Of a stretch of DNA of 64,000 nt, positions 21,060-34,619 are shown piece by piece. The translations under genes and the position numbers were made by a program. Position 1 is the stretch's first letter, and each line of letters begins with the position of its first letter. A model generated the notes under the pieces. The model made no database searches, had not been told where the DNA came from, and saw only the letters and a list, made by a program, of their open reading frames with translations. Source of the DNA: Pocillopora verrucosa (Eukaryota; Cnidaria; Anthozoa; Scleractinia; Pocilloporidae); contig NC_089313.1 in assembly GCF_036669915.1 (NCBI RefSeq), forward strand, positions 15,069,575 through 15,133,574, written 5' to 3'.

Positions 21060-22190
21060 AAAATTTGACTAATTTGGATTGATACTTACCTCTCCATTTT
21101 ACAACTTGCATGTATATGTACAATTTACTTATACATGTATACACACACATACACACATATATATTTAAATAAATACTTCTATTATGTATGTATGTATGTC
21201 TGTATGTATGTTTGTGAAATAACAAAATACTTCTTCCTCAGGATTTATAGCATGTTCTAAAATTCAGCAGGTCCAGTCAATCTTTGCCTTTTTAACTAGT
21301 AATGCATTATTTTCTAGCTGTTACAAATTAAAGTAATCGTTCATTTTGGGTATGTTCATCCCATGTGGAGAGAGGATAGACAAAGAATTCCTCTTTTAAT
21401 CGTCCACTTTAATGTGATATTTTACATGGCCTGCCTGTGATAAAAACAGGTAGTTATTAAATGTCCTTAATCCTGGGGTCAGTGGTACGATTTGAAAATA
21501 ACTCCCAGCTTGTTTTTAAAATGCAAAGTGATGTGTTCATTTGGGGAATGTTTGCTTCACTTCATCTTTACATTACAAGTTGTTTTATATTTGTTTCCTC
21601 ACAACACTGAACTTTGCTTGTATGTGCCCCTTTCCCTTCGAATCAAAACAAATTGTAGCATCTTTCTCCTCTCTTTCTTTAAAGAGGTCCGCCTCATTTT
21701 TCTCTCTTTTAAAGTGTGCAGTGGCTACCGTTACCTGCTTCACTGAAATGAAAAATTTAGATACTCATATCCTGTCTTTCTTCAAATGTTTTCCCGGCCT
21801 TGTGCCTGCAAACTTGCATAATTGAGGAATTTTTTTAGTAAGCTGTAATTGTAAATTATAGAAACATAAACTTGTAACTAGAAGTAATACTTTTTTGAAG
21901 TGAGAATGACAACACAATTGCTTAGGAAAAATTTCTTCAAATTGTGTTATTAGCTACAATCAGTGATTTATAATAAATGAAGTGTTGTTCCCTTCTGTAA
22001 CTGTTGTATATACAGGATGTTAGAAGTCATCCATGCATTAAATTCACATGTAGCTGCACAAGCAATCAATTTGTTTGTCTGTTTGCCCTCAATCTGCATT
22101 TATATTTTAATCATTTGGTTTTTGTGGATAAATCTGCCCATGATGATTACTTATCAACCCAATTCATCAGACTGTATGCGGTGAATCATT
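21060..22190. other. LYPLA 3' flank, no gene seen
   Basis: Contains the LYPLA 3' UTR, with ACAC/ATGT simple repeats near 21139-21215 and the AATAAA at 21168. Open frames at 21492-21825 lack any recognisable features and I read them as chance. Confidence 0.5.
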
Positions 22191-25100
22191 CTTTCACCCA
22201 ATCTATTAATTAATCAATCAGTTTTATTTATACATTACTTAATCTATCAAGCAAGCAAGCTATCAGTGTTTCTTGCCATCATTCTGCAGTGTATGGATTC
22301 AACATGTTGATTCAACTTAAATAGTTAATTTATTAAGTCAGTCAATCCATCCACCAATCAAACTTTGCATGATACTTCCACTGACTCTACTGATTAATAA
22401 ATCAGTGACAGTTGTACCATACTTCATCTATCAAGCAAGCAAGCTATCAATCTTTGTTGCCATCATTCTACAGTGTATATAATCCACTCGATCTTTAATT
22501 CATCAAATTTTGCATAATACTTTAACTGGCTCTACTGATCTGATTAAATAATTGACGATAGTTATACCATACTTCATGTATCAAGCAAGCAAGCTATCAA
22601 TCTTTGTTGCCATCATTCTACAGTGTATAGAAATAACATGTAGAATCACCTTAAATCATTTATTTAATAAGTCAGTCAATTCATCCATCAATCAAACTTT
22701 GCATGATACTTTCTCTGGCTCGACTGGTTGAACAATTAATGATAGTTATACCATACTTCATGTATCAAGCAAGCAAGCTATCAATTTTTGTTGCCATCAT
22801 TCTACAGTGTATATAATCCACTCGATCGTTAATTCATCAAACTTTGCATAATACTTTAACTGGCTCTACTGATCTGATTAAATAATTGACGATAGTTATA
22901 CCATACTTCATGTATCAAGCAAGCAAGCTATCAATCTTTGTTGCCATCATTCTACAGTGTATAGAAATAACATGTAGAATCACCTTAAATCATTCATTTG
23001 TTAAGTCAGTCAATTCATCCATCAATCAAACTTTGCGTGATACTTTCTCTGGCTCTACTGATTGAACAATTAATGATAGTTATACCATACTTCATGTATC
23101 GAGCAAGTAAGCTATCAATCTTTGTTGCCATCATTCTACAGTGTATAGAAATAACATGTAGAATTACCTTAAATCATTCATTTGTTAAGTCAGTCAATTC
23201 ATCCATCAATCAAACTTTGCATGATACTTTCTCTGGCTCGACTGGTTGAACAATTAATGATAGTTATACCATACTTCATGTATCAAGCAAGCAAGCTATC
23301 AATTTTTGTTGCCATCATTCTACAGTGTATAGAAATAACATGTAGAATCACCTTAAATCATTCATTTGTTAAGTCATTCAATTCATCCATCAATCAAACT
23401 TTGCGTGATACTTTCTCTGGCTCGACTGGTTGAACAATTAATGATAGTTATACCATACTTCATGTATCAAGCAAGCAAGCTATCAATCTTTGTTGCCATC
23501 ATTCTACAGTGTATAGAAATAACATGTAGAATCACCTTAAATCATTTATTTAATAAGTCAGTCAATTCATCCATCAATCAAACTTTGCGTGATACGTTCA
23601 CTGACCCTACTGAATAATAAATCAGTGACAGTTGTACCATACTTCATCTATCAAGCAAGCAAGCTATCAATCTTTGTTGCCATCATTCTACAGTGTATAT
23701 AATCCACTCGATCTTTAATTCATCAAATTTTGCATAATACTTTAACTGGCTCTACTGATCTGATTAAATAATTGACGATAGTTATACCATACTTCATGTA
23801 TCAAGCAAGCAAGCTATCAATCTTTGTTGCCATCATTCTACAGTGTATAGAAATAACATGTAGAATCACCTTAAATCATTTATTTAATAAGTCAGTCAAT
23901 TCATCCATCAATCAAACTTTGCATGATACTTTCTCTGGCTCGACTGGTTGAACAATTAATGATAGTTATACCATACTTCATGTATCAAGCAAGCAAGCTA
24001 TCAATTTTTGTTGCCATCATTCTACAGTGTATATAATCCACTCGATCGTTAATTCATCAAACTTTGCATAATACTTTAACTGGCTCTACTGATCTGATTA
24101 AATAATTGACGATAGTTATACCATACTTCATGTATCAAGCAAGCAAGCTATCAATCTTTGTTGCCATCATTCTACAGTGTATAGAAATAACATGTAGAAT
24201 CACCTTAAATCATTCATTTGTTAAGTCAGTCAATTCATCCATCAATCAAACTTTGCGTGATACTTTCTCTGGCTCTACTGATTGAACAATTAATGATAGT
24301 TATACCATACTTCATGTATCGAGCAAGTAAGCTATCAATCTTTGTTGCCATCATTCTACAGTGTATAGAAATAACATGTAGAATTACCTTAAATCATTCA
24401 TTTGTTAAGTCAGTCAATTCATCCATCAATCAAACTTTGCATGATACTTTCTCTGGCTCGACTGGTTGAACAATTAATGATAGTTATACCATACTTCATG
24501 TATCAAGCAAGCAAGCTATCAATTTTTGTTGCCATCATTCTACAGTGTATAGAAATAACATGTAGAATCACCTTAAATCATTCATTTGTTAAGTCATTCA
24601 ATTCATCCATCAATCAAACTTTGCGTGATACTTTCTCTGGCTCGACTGGTTGAACAATTAATGATAGTTATACCATACTTCATGTATCAAGCAAGCAAGC
24701 TATCAATCTTTGTTGCCATCATTCTACAGTGTATAGAAATAACATGTAGAATCACCTTAAATCATTTATTTAATAAGTCAGTCAATTCATCCATCAATCA
24801 AACTTTGCGTGATACGTTCACTGACCCTACTGAATAACCAATCAGTGATGGTCGTACCATACCTCATGTATCAAGCAAGCAAGCTATCAATCTTTTTTCG
24901 CCATCGTTCTACAGTGTATAGAATTGACATGTAGAATCACCTTAAATCATTCATTTATTAAGTCAGTCAATCCATCTATCAATCAAACTTTGCGTGATAC
25001 TTTCACTGACTATTGATTAACCAATGAGTGATAGTTGTACCATACTTCATCTATTAAACGATGACGCAAGCAATCAAAGTCTTTCTGTTAATCCATGTAT

Positions 25101-25400
25101 CATTAATTTTTTTCATACCAGGTAAATCCACTCGATCGTTAATTCATCAATTCAGAAAATCAAACTTTTCATGATATATTAATTCAATCATCAATTAGTC
25201 AGTTAACGTTGTACCTTACTTCATCTATCAACCAATTAAGCAAGCAATCAATCTTTCTGTTGATTTTGGTATGAGTCGTGTGGTTTTGTTTGAAATCCAC
25301 TTATTATCATTGATTCGTCGATTCAGTCAATTAAACCTTGCATGATACTCTCACTCATTCAATAAGTGATAGTTATACCATACTTCATTAACCAAACAAT
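22190..25400. repeat. Satellite array of 150- and 184-bp monomers
   Basis: Counting from the word TCAAGCAAGCAAGC, monomers start at 22431, 22581, 22765, 22915, 23099, 23283, 23467 and 23651, giving lengths 150, 184, 150, 184, 184, 184, 184. The series then repeats. Monomers contain TCAATCAAACTTTGC, a TACCATACTTCATGTATC block and GTTGCCATCATTCTACAG. Edges (22190-22430 and 24840-25400) are more diverged. Identical 83-residue open frames arise in each copy only because the sequence repeats; the periods are not multiples of three, so no repeat protein is encoded. Confidence 0.95.
22395..24836. repeat. 1,220-bp higher-order tandem duplication inside the satellite
   Basis: 22395-23614 and 23615-24836 match at a shift of 1,220 bp with no difference in the lines I compared, whereas neighbouring monomers differ at several sites. 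Seven monomers (two of 150 and five of 184 bp) sum to 1,220. Confidence 0.9.
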
Positions 25401-25411
25401 CAAGCAGACAG

Positions 25412-25537
25412 CAGCGGCGGATCCAGATCTTGAGCCAAGGGAGGAGGGCCCGGTTTTTTGCCAGCTTTTCTTCTTTCTACGATTTTTTTTCACCCATGAT
25501 AAGGGGGGCCCGGGCCCCTCCCTCAGATACGCCATTG
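25412..25537. mobile_element. Short hAT-like MITE remnant
   Basis: Left end CAGCGGCGGATCCAG and right end GATACGCCATTG are imperfect inverted termini of the CAGNGGCG type common in hAT-type non-autonomous elements. The right half has GGGGGGCCCGGGCCCC. No clean 8-bp target duplication is seen, so the assignment is tentative. Confidence 0.4.
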
Positions 25538-26973
25538 GGTAATAAGTCGGTTCTCTCGTCTACCGATCTGTGTATGATGAAGTAACCAGGTCCACCGTGG
25601 TTACCTAATTATTTCTTAATCGAACCTACGATCATGAGAGTGATGAAAATGATCGCTAACGATTGACGCTCTCGATTGCTGAGCAACTTCTCTCTGTGAG
25701 TACCATATAAAATGTACAGAGGGCAGTGTGGAGAATATGCATACTGGTCATAGGGAGAAAATGGTCCGAGCGCGGCTAGCATTGTTTAGGAACAAGAAGA
25801 CGGGTTTGATTGGGGTGCTCTTTTTAAACGCTGGTCATCGTCTACCGTCATTTAACTCTACATCAACCAATGGGACGCTACATGTCCTTTGAGGCCGTGA
25901 CGCTAATAATGTAGCACTAAGTGCTGCAGGCGAGCCAAGGGTTAAAGGCAAGATTTTGGCTGCTATGCTCCGGTCTCCTTCTGAATCGTTCTTTGATATG
26001 TTGCCCAAAGTTTATCCCAGAGACATAATATTACAACCGAACGGCGACAAAGGAGCATAGAAATACGCCAGTCCTTTTCGCTGTCGGGCTAGTTAGCTAG
26101 TTAAGGTGGTTAGGTGATACACAGACGGTCACAAGCCTTGCTCCCCTATGAACATGTAAAGGGTAAATTGACCAAACCTCAGGGTAACTATAAACTCAAA
26201 GTAATGGGACCGTGTAATAGTATACACTTGATGAATGGTCCTGAGGGAAACAGTTAAATTTTGTTTTGCCGAGAGTCGTGATGTTTCCCTCGACTTCGTC
26301 TCGGGAAACATCAGGACTTGAGGGAGAATAAAACTAACTAGTTTCCCGTGGGACTATACATTAAGTTCTTTGTTATATATTTAGACTTTCCCTTAAACAA
26401 TCATATGGCAAAAACATGGTGCGCGCGGGCAACAACTACGCAATTGTATCCCGGTCGGGATACATTTGAATTTGATCAGGGGCACGTAACTAAGAATCAA
26501 CCAGTCACGGTGTCCGTTTTGTTGAGTGAAAGTCTAGATATACAACAGTACAGGTTATTTGTCACGTAAAATTGTCAGAAGGGCTAATACATTCCGCAAC
26601 AGTAACAAAAAAAGAGTGATAATAAATTACAGAGGATTACCAATCTTTATTTTCGTACTAGTGATGTAACTCAGGAAATTATTACCGATAGTTTCATTAA
26701 TAAAAACTTAATGTTTCTTGCATTTGAGATAGTGAACTCTCTTTCAACAGCGAGTAACAGTAGGGAATATTTCTGGAATGGAGAGTCACGATATGGGTCG
26801 TGACTGAAATCTCTGTTTTAAAACAATTTTTATTAGCAGCAACAAACCAGCAGTGATTCATGGGGAAAAAATCAGTTAGTAAAGCTGAGGGTATTCGTGC
26901 GACGTGCGCAATGTGCATTTTGTGCTCTCCCAACAAAGCTCTGAAAGATGTCTTGAAGGATAAAAGCCGGTCA
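25538..26973. other. Intergenic, no gene seen
   Basis: No convincing exon on either strand. TTTATT at 26829-26834 and 26646-26651 are possible poly(A) signals for the minus-strand coiled-coil gene that ends at 26974. Confidence 0.4.
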
Positions 26974-29900
26974 TTAGTTGACTTGTTGTAATCTGTCAAG
27001 AAACTTTGTAGCTTCCCAGTAAGCCGATCCAAGGTAATTTTCCTCATTGAAGTCTAGGGTTTGAAGATTAGAAGCGGGAAATCTTGATAAGGGATTCTGA
27101 ATAGTTCTTGGTGTAAAGGACGAGGGTGTTAAAACGTTTTCCTTGGCAGCGTCTTCTCTCTGGTTCGTATCCCAGTCGACGATCTGCAAATGAAGCATTA
27201 CAGATTGCGGTATTACTGCGAACAACCAAGATATTTTTTTAATAGACAAGCATTCTTCAATTAGATCTGTATAGATATTCACACAAACTCACACAGGACA
27301 CTGCGTTGTGATAAACAATGAATCCTAACAATTGATACCCTTATTTAAAAATCTCATAATACACATCTGTTGTTAGGATTATCCCCAATGATACCATTTT
27401 ACCTATCCTCTAATCAAGGCATAGCCCACGGATCAAATCGAAAAACGTGACTTCCCTTTGCTACTTTGACACCATAGGGCCCCACCCTTACCCGACGCTT
27501 AGGAACCAGGCCTAACTAACCTTGGAGACGTAATGAATAGAAAAGGGTGCCGGAAAATCCAAAAATAAAAAACACAGAAAATGTATACACTTAATATAGG
27601 TCCTTGAACGCGAAAGGATTTTAAACGCTTTGATATATAACGCGCGCGTTTCGTTGCTAAGGTATGTAAGTGAGCAAAAAGAGAATAAGTTAATATTCAA
27701 TTTTTACTTATTTTTACTTGGATCTTAAGCTTGTAGACTAAAATGTGATTTTTTTTTTTCTGAATAAATAGTCCTATTAGAATATTTACCCTTTGGCCAG
27801 TGAATCCTTTCTCTCCATATTTCTCAAGCGCTCCCTTCATTAAGTCAATTTGAGCAAGAAGAACTTGCCTCTCGTTTATCAAATCGTCCATTGCTCCAGT
27901 TTGCGAATTGTTTGTGTCTTGAAGTTCGTTCTCTTTTAATCTTAAACGTCCTTGTAACACGAGCATCTGTTCCTTAATTCGTTGATTTTCCTCTACGAAT
28001 CTCTGTGCTTCAAGGGAAGTATTCAATGAAGGACCCGTGAAGGTAGCAGGCGATGACTCCACGTTAAACAGGTTTCCAGACTCGCTCTGGATCAGTCCGC
28101 CGACGAGAGGTTGAGACGCACCCTCGTTCGCAGGTGTTGAAGTCATAGGAGTTTGAAGCTTCATCCTTTGAACTTCGTCCTCAAGTTGATCGACTTGAGA
28201 TTGCAAACGCTTGCCCTGTTTTAGCAGAAATTCGTTCTCTTCACTTAACTTTGAGTTTTCCTGTTCAATTCGCGCTTGGTTCTCCCTCAGATCTCGTAAC
28301 TCAGTCTCTGAAAAGTTATCCGACATACTCTCTTTTTCTCTGCTTTCTTCCTCCTGTTTTTCTCTCACGACTAAAGCCTCTTTTAAATATCGATTTTCTA
28401 TCTCCAGATTTTCTTTGTCTTGCAGCAATTGTTCATTCTCTTTTTGGATTCCAGGAACGTCAATTCCTTCGGTATGACCAGATCTTCTTAGGCTCTCCGT
28501 TTCAAGATACAGAACCTGATTTTGCCTTCTTAACACCTCATTGGCTCTTTTCAGAGCTTGAATTTCAGTTTTCTTTTTATAGAGATCTCTCTGAAGAACT
28601 TCCAGCTCTTCTTCGAGCCGACCTTGCTCTCTCATTGACGACGAGAGCTGTTCTCTTGTTTGATTGAGATCTTCAGGTTCTAGAAGACTCGTCTGTAATC
28701 CCATTTCGAGTCTCGGTGTAAGCAGAATCTCGTCGAATTTTTCCTTTTCCTCTTTCCGCTTTTGCTTTAAAGCTAAAAACTTCTCCTTAAGCTTGTTGTA
28801 CTTCTCCTGCATTTTGTTCAATTCATCCTTACACGTTTCTATCTCGTCCGCCAGCTTTCCTTTGTCCATCTCAGATTCAGTTAATGATCTACTGAGCTTC
28901 TCACATTCCTCATGCTCGTCAGATTGCGCTTTCTTACTCTGAGAAACATAGCGCGCAAATTGTTCTTTCTCTTGAATCAGCTCGCTTCGAAGTACTTGGT
29001 TCTCATTCTTCAGCTCAGAGATGATTCTCTCTGACTTAATTTTATCCTGTTCCGCCTGATGCATATGCGTCAAATGCTTCTCCGTCTCCAATAATACTCT
29101 TTCTCGCCCCTTCTGTTCCGTGTCGAGCACAGAGAACAGCTTCGATAATTCTTCTGTCTTTCTCCGAACTTCCTCTTCTAAACCTTTAATTTTCCGTTCG
29201 CTTGCCTCGTCTACTTTGAACCTTTCACTCTGGAAATTCTCTTCGAAGCGTTTCTGTGATTTCTGAAGCTCATTGCGTTCAACTTTTATTCTTGTAAGTT
29301 CATCAAATTGTGTTCTATTCGTTCGCTGCGCCTCCTCCAAATCGGACCTCAAGGTGGCAACTTCTTTCGTTTTCTTTTTAAGTTCCTGTTTTTGTGCTTT
29401 CTGAGATTCACTTATTTTGAGTTGCTCCGAAGTGAGATTAGCTTCATGTGCTATCTGCCGTTGTTGAAAATCCTCTAGCTCTTGTTTCAGCTCGTGAATT
29501 TCTTCTTGTTGAGTTTTGTTAAGTTCTTTCGCGGCTTCAAGGTCTGCTTCTAGCACAGCAACCTCCTTTGCGTGCCCTTCAGTTACAGTCAGATGTTCTG
29601 CTGTTCTGTTAGCTTCATGCGCTAATCGTTGCTGTTCAAACTCCTTCATTTCTTGCTTGAGTCTGGTTATCTCGTCTTGTTGTTTCTGATGCAGCCTCTG
29701 AGCAGCTTCCAAGTCAGCTTTAAGAGTTTCGACCGCTTTGGTATGCTCTTCTCTTGTCATGACTTGTTCCGCAGTGATGCTTGCCTCATGTGCTATTTGT
29801 TGTCGTCGAAACTCGTGAAGTTCTTGACTGAGCTTTGTGATTTCTGCTTCTTGTGCTAAATTAGTATGGCGCGCTCTTTCTAACTGGGTCTTCAAATCGG

Positions 29901-32900
29901 TGATGCTTTCGGCTTGCTCGCGGTTAGCTTGAAGTGCCGTTTCTAGGTCGGCCTCGAGAGTTCTGATTGTTTTTGTAAACTGTTCATTTACGGCTTCTAC
30001 CCTCGAGGAAACTACATCTTCGTTGCTCTCGGCATTTATAGCTAACTGATCTTTTAAGTTCTTAAGATCTTCGTCGTGTCTTTCCTGCATTTTGAGGATA
30101 CGCTCTTGGGCATTCTTAACTAAGAGTCTTTCTTGTTCAAGATTTTGGCGCAAGGTTTCAATCTCCATATTGATGGATTCGATTCTCCTTGTCTTTGAAA
30201 CTGACTTACTTCGCTCTTCCTCGAGCTCTGTTTCGAGCTTCTCAATTTTTTCTTCGTAATCTTCTGCAAGTCCTTTCATCTGCTGCTCGTATTCCAGACC
30301 CAAGCCAGTCGATGGATTCGCTGCGAAGGTTTCATCGACTGCTGCCAAAGAAATCATCGGCTCCACGCTTTGAGTTTGACGAAGATTCTCAATTTCTTCA
30401 TGAAGATCCTGTTTCTCGATCTCTGCCTGTTTCTGGTAATTTTCCAAGCTTTCAATCTTCACAGATAACTTTTCCATCTCACTTTGGTATTCTGCTATTT
30501 TTCTCTCTCTTTCAGAATCCCCTTCCATGACGCCTTGCCTGAGATCCTGTAACTTTTGCAGAAGCAAAGCCTTTTCGTTTTTAAATTTCTCGCAATCATC
30601 TGTAAGCTTTGCAATTTTTTCATTAAGCCTTGTGATAACTCCTTGCGACTCCACGTGGGCTTCATTAAAATTTTTGCCTTCATTTTCCATTTGTTCGAGT
30701 TTTTCCGTAAGTTTCTCAAGCTGAAGCTTGTTCTCTTGAGATTGAAACTCCAACGTATTGTTAAGATCCAGTTTCTCAGCTTTTAGAGTTGCTACTGTAT
30801 CTCGCATTCTTTCAACTTCATCAGCAATCTTTACTTCGTTCAGTTTTAACTCTTCGGTAACCTTCAGATGATCCGCTTTTTTGCTGGTTATTTCGGAATC
30901 TAATCTCTGATTTTCTTCGGTAAGGTTTGCGAGCTCGTTACGCAGGATGCCAACTGAGGTTTTGTATTCTTCTACTTGAGCTTCGGAATTGGCCATTTCC
31001 TCCTTAATATGATCAAGCTGGCTCTCAAGATCTGATATTTTTGAGATGTTGTTTTCATCTTGCTTGGCAAATTCTTCATGAGTACTTTTGCTAAGTTCTA
31101 ATTGTTTCTCCAGGTTTGAAATCTTTGTTTTACATTCTTGTAGTTCTGCTTCGTTGTTGCTGTTTTCTTCTCTCATAACCTCTAATTCATACTCAAGCTC
31201 GGCTGTCTTGGTTTGCAAATCGATATCAGTCTCAAACTGTTTCTCGTCTGCACTTTTCAATCTTTGAATTTCACTTTCCAGCTCAGTAACTTTTTGTTTA
31301 TAGGATTCTATATCTTCTACTAATACCCGAATTTCCTCCTCTTGATTGTCCTTTATCTTCTCCATCTGTGGCTTTCCCGGTTTCCTCGAATTGTCTAGTT
31401 CATTGTTGAGATCTGTCACCACCAAATCGTATTCTCTTTTCAGACTTTCATTTTCAGCTTGCAGGGTCTCTAAACTCTCATGAAGTCGCTCAATATCTCT
31501 TTCATGAAGCCTCTTCATTGAATTCATCTCTAACTGCAGTTCTTGGTTTGTTCGATCGACTTCTTTCCCTTCAAAGTAGCTTCTCTCAGCTTCCTGCAGG
31601 CGCTTTTCGTAGTCTGAGACAACCTTGTCCAGTTTAATTTGCTCTTCTTCTTTCATTTCTTCTCTAAGCCTTTCTTCCTTTTCTTCAAATTCCTTTTCCT
31701 GATCCGCAATCATACCCTCCAGAGAATCACGCGCTTCGACAAATTCAAGTCTTTCATTTTCGAGACTTTCTTTCAACTCCTTTACTTCATTCTCGTACGC
31801 TTCAATCTGTCTTTGCATTGCCTCCAGATTTTCAGCTTTCGTCTGGTTCTCTTGAGATGTATTTCTGATCTCCTCCTTTTCTTTTCTGAAAACATCCTCC
31901 AATTGTTCGATATCTTTAGCATGCTTTTCGTTCATGTCTTCGGCTTGAGTTCTGAGCTCCAAAATGGTTCTCTCCAGTTTCTCCTTTTCACTTTCAAACG
32001 CACTCCTCGACTCATCTAGCTGCGTTTCAAACTCATTTTTCATAATCATCAGGTCCTGCGCCATTTGAGCTTCACTGGTTTCCAGCTGACTGGTCAAATC
32101 TGTAACCTGTTCTTGTAACTGGTCAATCAGGTTTTCGTATTGCTTCTTTTGAGGGAAATCCCTGGAAGTATCAGCACCAGTCTCCAATTCCTTCAGTTTT
32201 TCATCAAACGCATTTCTTAGCTTATCCATTTCCACTTTATGCTCCGTCAGAAGCTTACTTTTCTCGCTCTCGAACGTACTCTTTAGCTCGCTTAGGTTCT
32301 CCTGAAATTCAAATTCTTGCTGCTCCATTTTTTCAGTCGCCTCGGTTTTCTTGGAAATCTGGGTCTGAAGTTTCTCCTTGAGCACGGTTATCTCATCTTC
32401 ATAGTTACTTTGCAACGAGGCCATCTGCTCTTTAAGAGCCTCGACTTCGGGTGAATGATCACGTGATCCCACGTCACTTGAGTCATAATCAGATTCTTTC
32501 TTTAATTCGGCGACCCTTTTCCAACGCTCCTCCCTTAGTTTCAAGTCTTCCATCTCTTTCTTAAGCATATCTATCTCGATTTCATTTTCGCTGTTTAGCT
32601 CCTCAATTTCTCTTTTGAGTTCCAAAGTTTCTCCCCTATGCCGTGCCTCCATTTCTTGTATGTATCTGTCTTTTTTCTTGAGTGTTTCCTGAAGGGCATC
32701 TTGGTCCTCGCTGACCTACAATAAGAAAGAATTGTCTTCGTTGTTGTTGTGGTTTGAGAACTTGCTAGACAAGTCCAGCTGCACCAGGTCAGAGGGGTTC
32801 TGGCATGGCAAGGCAATTTCGTTGACGAATAGGAAGAAAGGTCGTCAATTGAGCTAAAAGAACTGTAGAATTCCTGGAGACAAATAATGAGTTATATCGG

Positions 32901-34619
32901 GCTACATTGTGATTTTGGATACCTCGAAGGCGCGCGAAGCATACCGGGCCAGTCAAGGTCTTTCCATGATCTTTTAATTGCATAGGAAGCTGTTGCGCAT
33001 GCCTTTATCATAATTATATCTCTACCACCGAGAAACGGTCACTAAAAGTACTTTTTAGCATAGGAATCGAAATGTTGCCTAGCTGGTCAAAGAAAGTGCA
33101 ATACTGATCTGTAATGGGTAAGAATTTCCCCTTTCTTCGATATTCTGTTTCCAGCGTCCTTGCGATTTTAAATGACATCTAAGAAAAAGTGGCTCTGTGG
33201 CTGAGAATATGGTAGAAGAATCTTCAAATCGACATCAAAGACTCACTGAATTTTAAAAGGCTATTGCCGTGGGAAATGGCAAGGCAAGGGCGATTATATC
33301 GAAAAAAATTGGCTGTTTTAAAATCAGGACTAAAACTTGGGGTTTTTACGCTTTTCCCAACACATTTGTTTTCACGTTTGACTATGAAATGGCTCGAAAG
33401 CTGTTTCAAGAGTTTCTTCGCCGAAGAGCTCTGTCACTAATGAGACAAGCAGAACTAAAACTGACTGCGTACCTGTTGCAAGTCATACGTATTTTTACTC
33501 CTCATCATGTCACGTTCTTCTATCAAGCTTTCGCATTCTTCTGACTTGCGTGACAATTTCTCACTGATCCCCTTCAGAGCATCATCTTTCTCTTGAATCT
33601 GTTTTTGCAGGTTTAACACCATTTCTGTCAGAAGTGTAGGGTCGTTAGGAAGTTCTGACCCAGAATTTTTGCTTCCATTTGGCTGCAATTGAGAAAGGTT
33701 TCAAGAAGCAAGTTAATTTTCCTAAGAGATTAAATGTCTCAAAGGAAATGTTTTGAATATTGCCAAAACTGTTTTATGAGCCGCTTAATTCTAATTTTAG
33801 ACAGGCATCTTTTCCAAATTCAATAAAGCAATGAAACTTCTCACGTTAGCTTTCAAAAGCATCAAAACCGAACAGGGTAGTTTATCACACTGTATGTGGA
33901 TAAAATACAAACTTTCTTTATATTTGAGAACTTGAATCTTGCGTGACAACCCTTTGACATTGTGTTGTCATTCTTACAAATTACCGAAGTTTGATTTGTT
34001 TTACCCGTTGTTATTTCTCAAATCCTTATCCTGGTAATGATTATTTCAAGAAAGACTGATTTTGAAAACAAGCTGTCCCATTTTATAAATCACTGGATGT
34101 ACATATTTTCTGCAAATAGATGTAAGAAAATCGCTACCTAGTGACCTGATTGCGGTTTAATATTTCCGCTAAAACGAAGGCGATATTCTGCTCTGAACTC
34201 TGAAGCACGGGAACGTTTCAATGTATTCGAGCGGGTGCTGATCGAAGTGGTCTTGCTTCAGGAAAGAGCACGGGGAAAATAGCGAATCAAGGAAAAATCT
34301 TTTCGTAAATACCTGCACACATCATGTGAAGTTAGGTATACTATTTACACAACTTACGATTTGTCGGTTGTCAAGTAGCTGTTACTTGACTTTCATGTGA
34401 CGATCACAAGAATTTCACGAGTCCTCCAAACGACGATCGACTTCACAAATATACGTGACAGCTCTTTTGAAAAGTTTCACTCACCTTTGAAGGTATTGGT
34501 ATGCTAGAATTCGCATTTAATGACGCTGATCGCGCTACGGGAGTTGCTGGTGTAGTTCTTTTCACAGGAATGCTAGTTCTTCCGGCCACTGGTATCGACG
34601 ATCGAGGTTTCCCGGACAT
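26974..34619 (-). CDS. Large coiled-coil protein with N-terminal SxIP-type motifs (cytoskeletal/centrosomal- or golgin-like)
   Basis: Four exons in transcription order: 34619-34485, 33682-33473, 32715-27790 and 27183-26974, joined to about 1,826 residues. The 4.9-kb third exon encodes almost continuous heptad coiled coil rich in E, K, Q and L. Residues 1-45 are basic and Ser/Pro-rich, with SSIP at 7-10, TSIP at 15-18 and SSIP at 38-41; SxIP in a basic context is the known EB1-binding signature of microtubule plus-end trackers. The C-terminal 150 residues leave the coiled coil: a Ser/Thr/Pro linker, another short coil and a unique tail with SAYWEATKFLDRLQQ. No motor, CAP-Gly, GRIP or PACT domain was recognised. 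The gene family is not identified; coiled-coil similarity alone would be misleading. Confidence 0.85.
29459..29800 (-). repeat. 171-bp (57-residue) tandem repeats within the coiled-coil exon
   Basis: Two full units (29800-29630 and 29629-29459) begin QIAHEASITAEQ and RLAHEANRTAEH, and a third starts QIAHEANLTSEQ at 29458. Each unit continues with an LEADLEAA-type heptad stretch. The exact 171-bp spacing preserves frame. Confidence 0.8.

Noticed and set aside
21492-21825. Cysteine- and phenylalanine-rich open frames downstream of LYPLA
   Set aside because: They lie in the 3' flank and show no signal peptide consistent with the rest and no splice structure.
22998-24837. Six similar 83-residue open frames in the satellite
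   Set aside because: They repeat because the DNA repeats. The 184- and 150-bp periods are not multiples of three, so no continuous repeat protein results, and there are no splice or start features.
22190-25400. CRISPR-like array
   Set aside because: Units are long, contiguous and lack unique spacers; this is a eukaryotic satellite.
31639-32019. Open frames antisense to the coiled-coil exon
   Set aside because: The Phe/Leu/Ser-rich products are the expected reverse complement of a Glu/Lys/Gln-rich coil.
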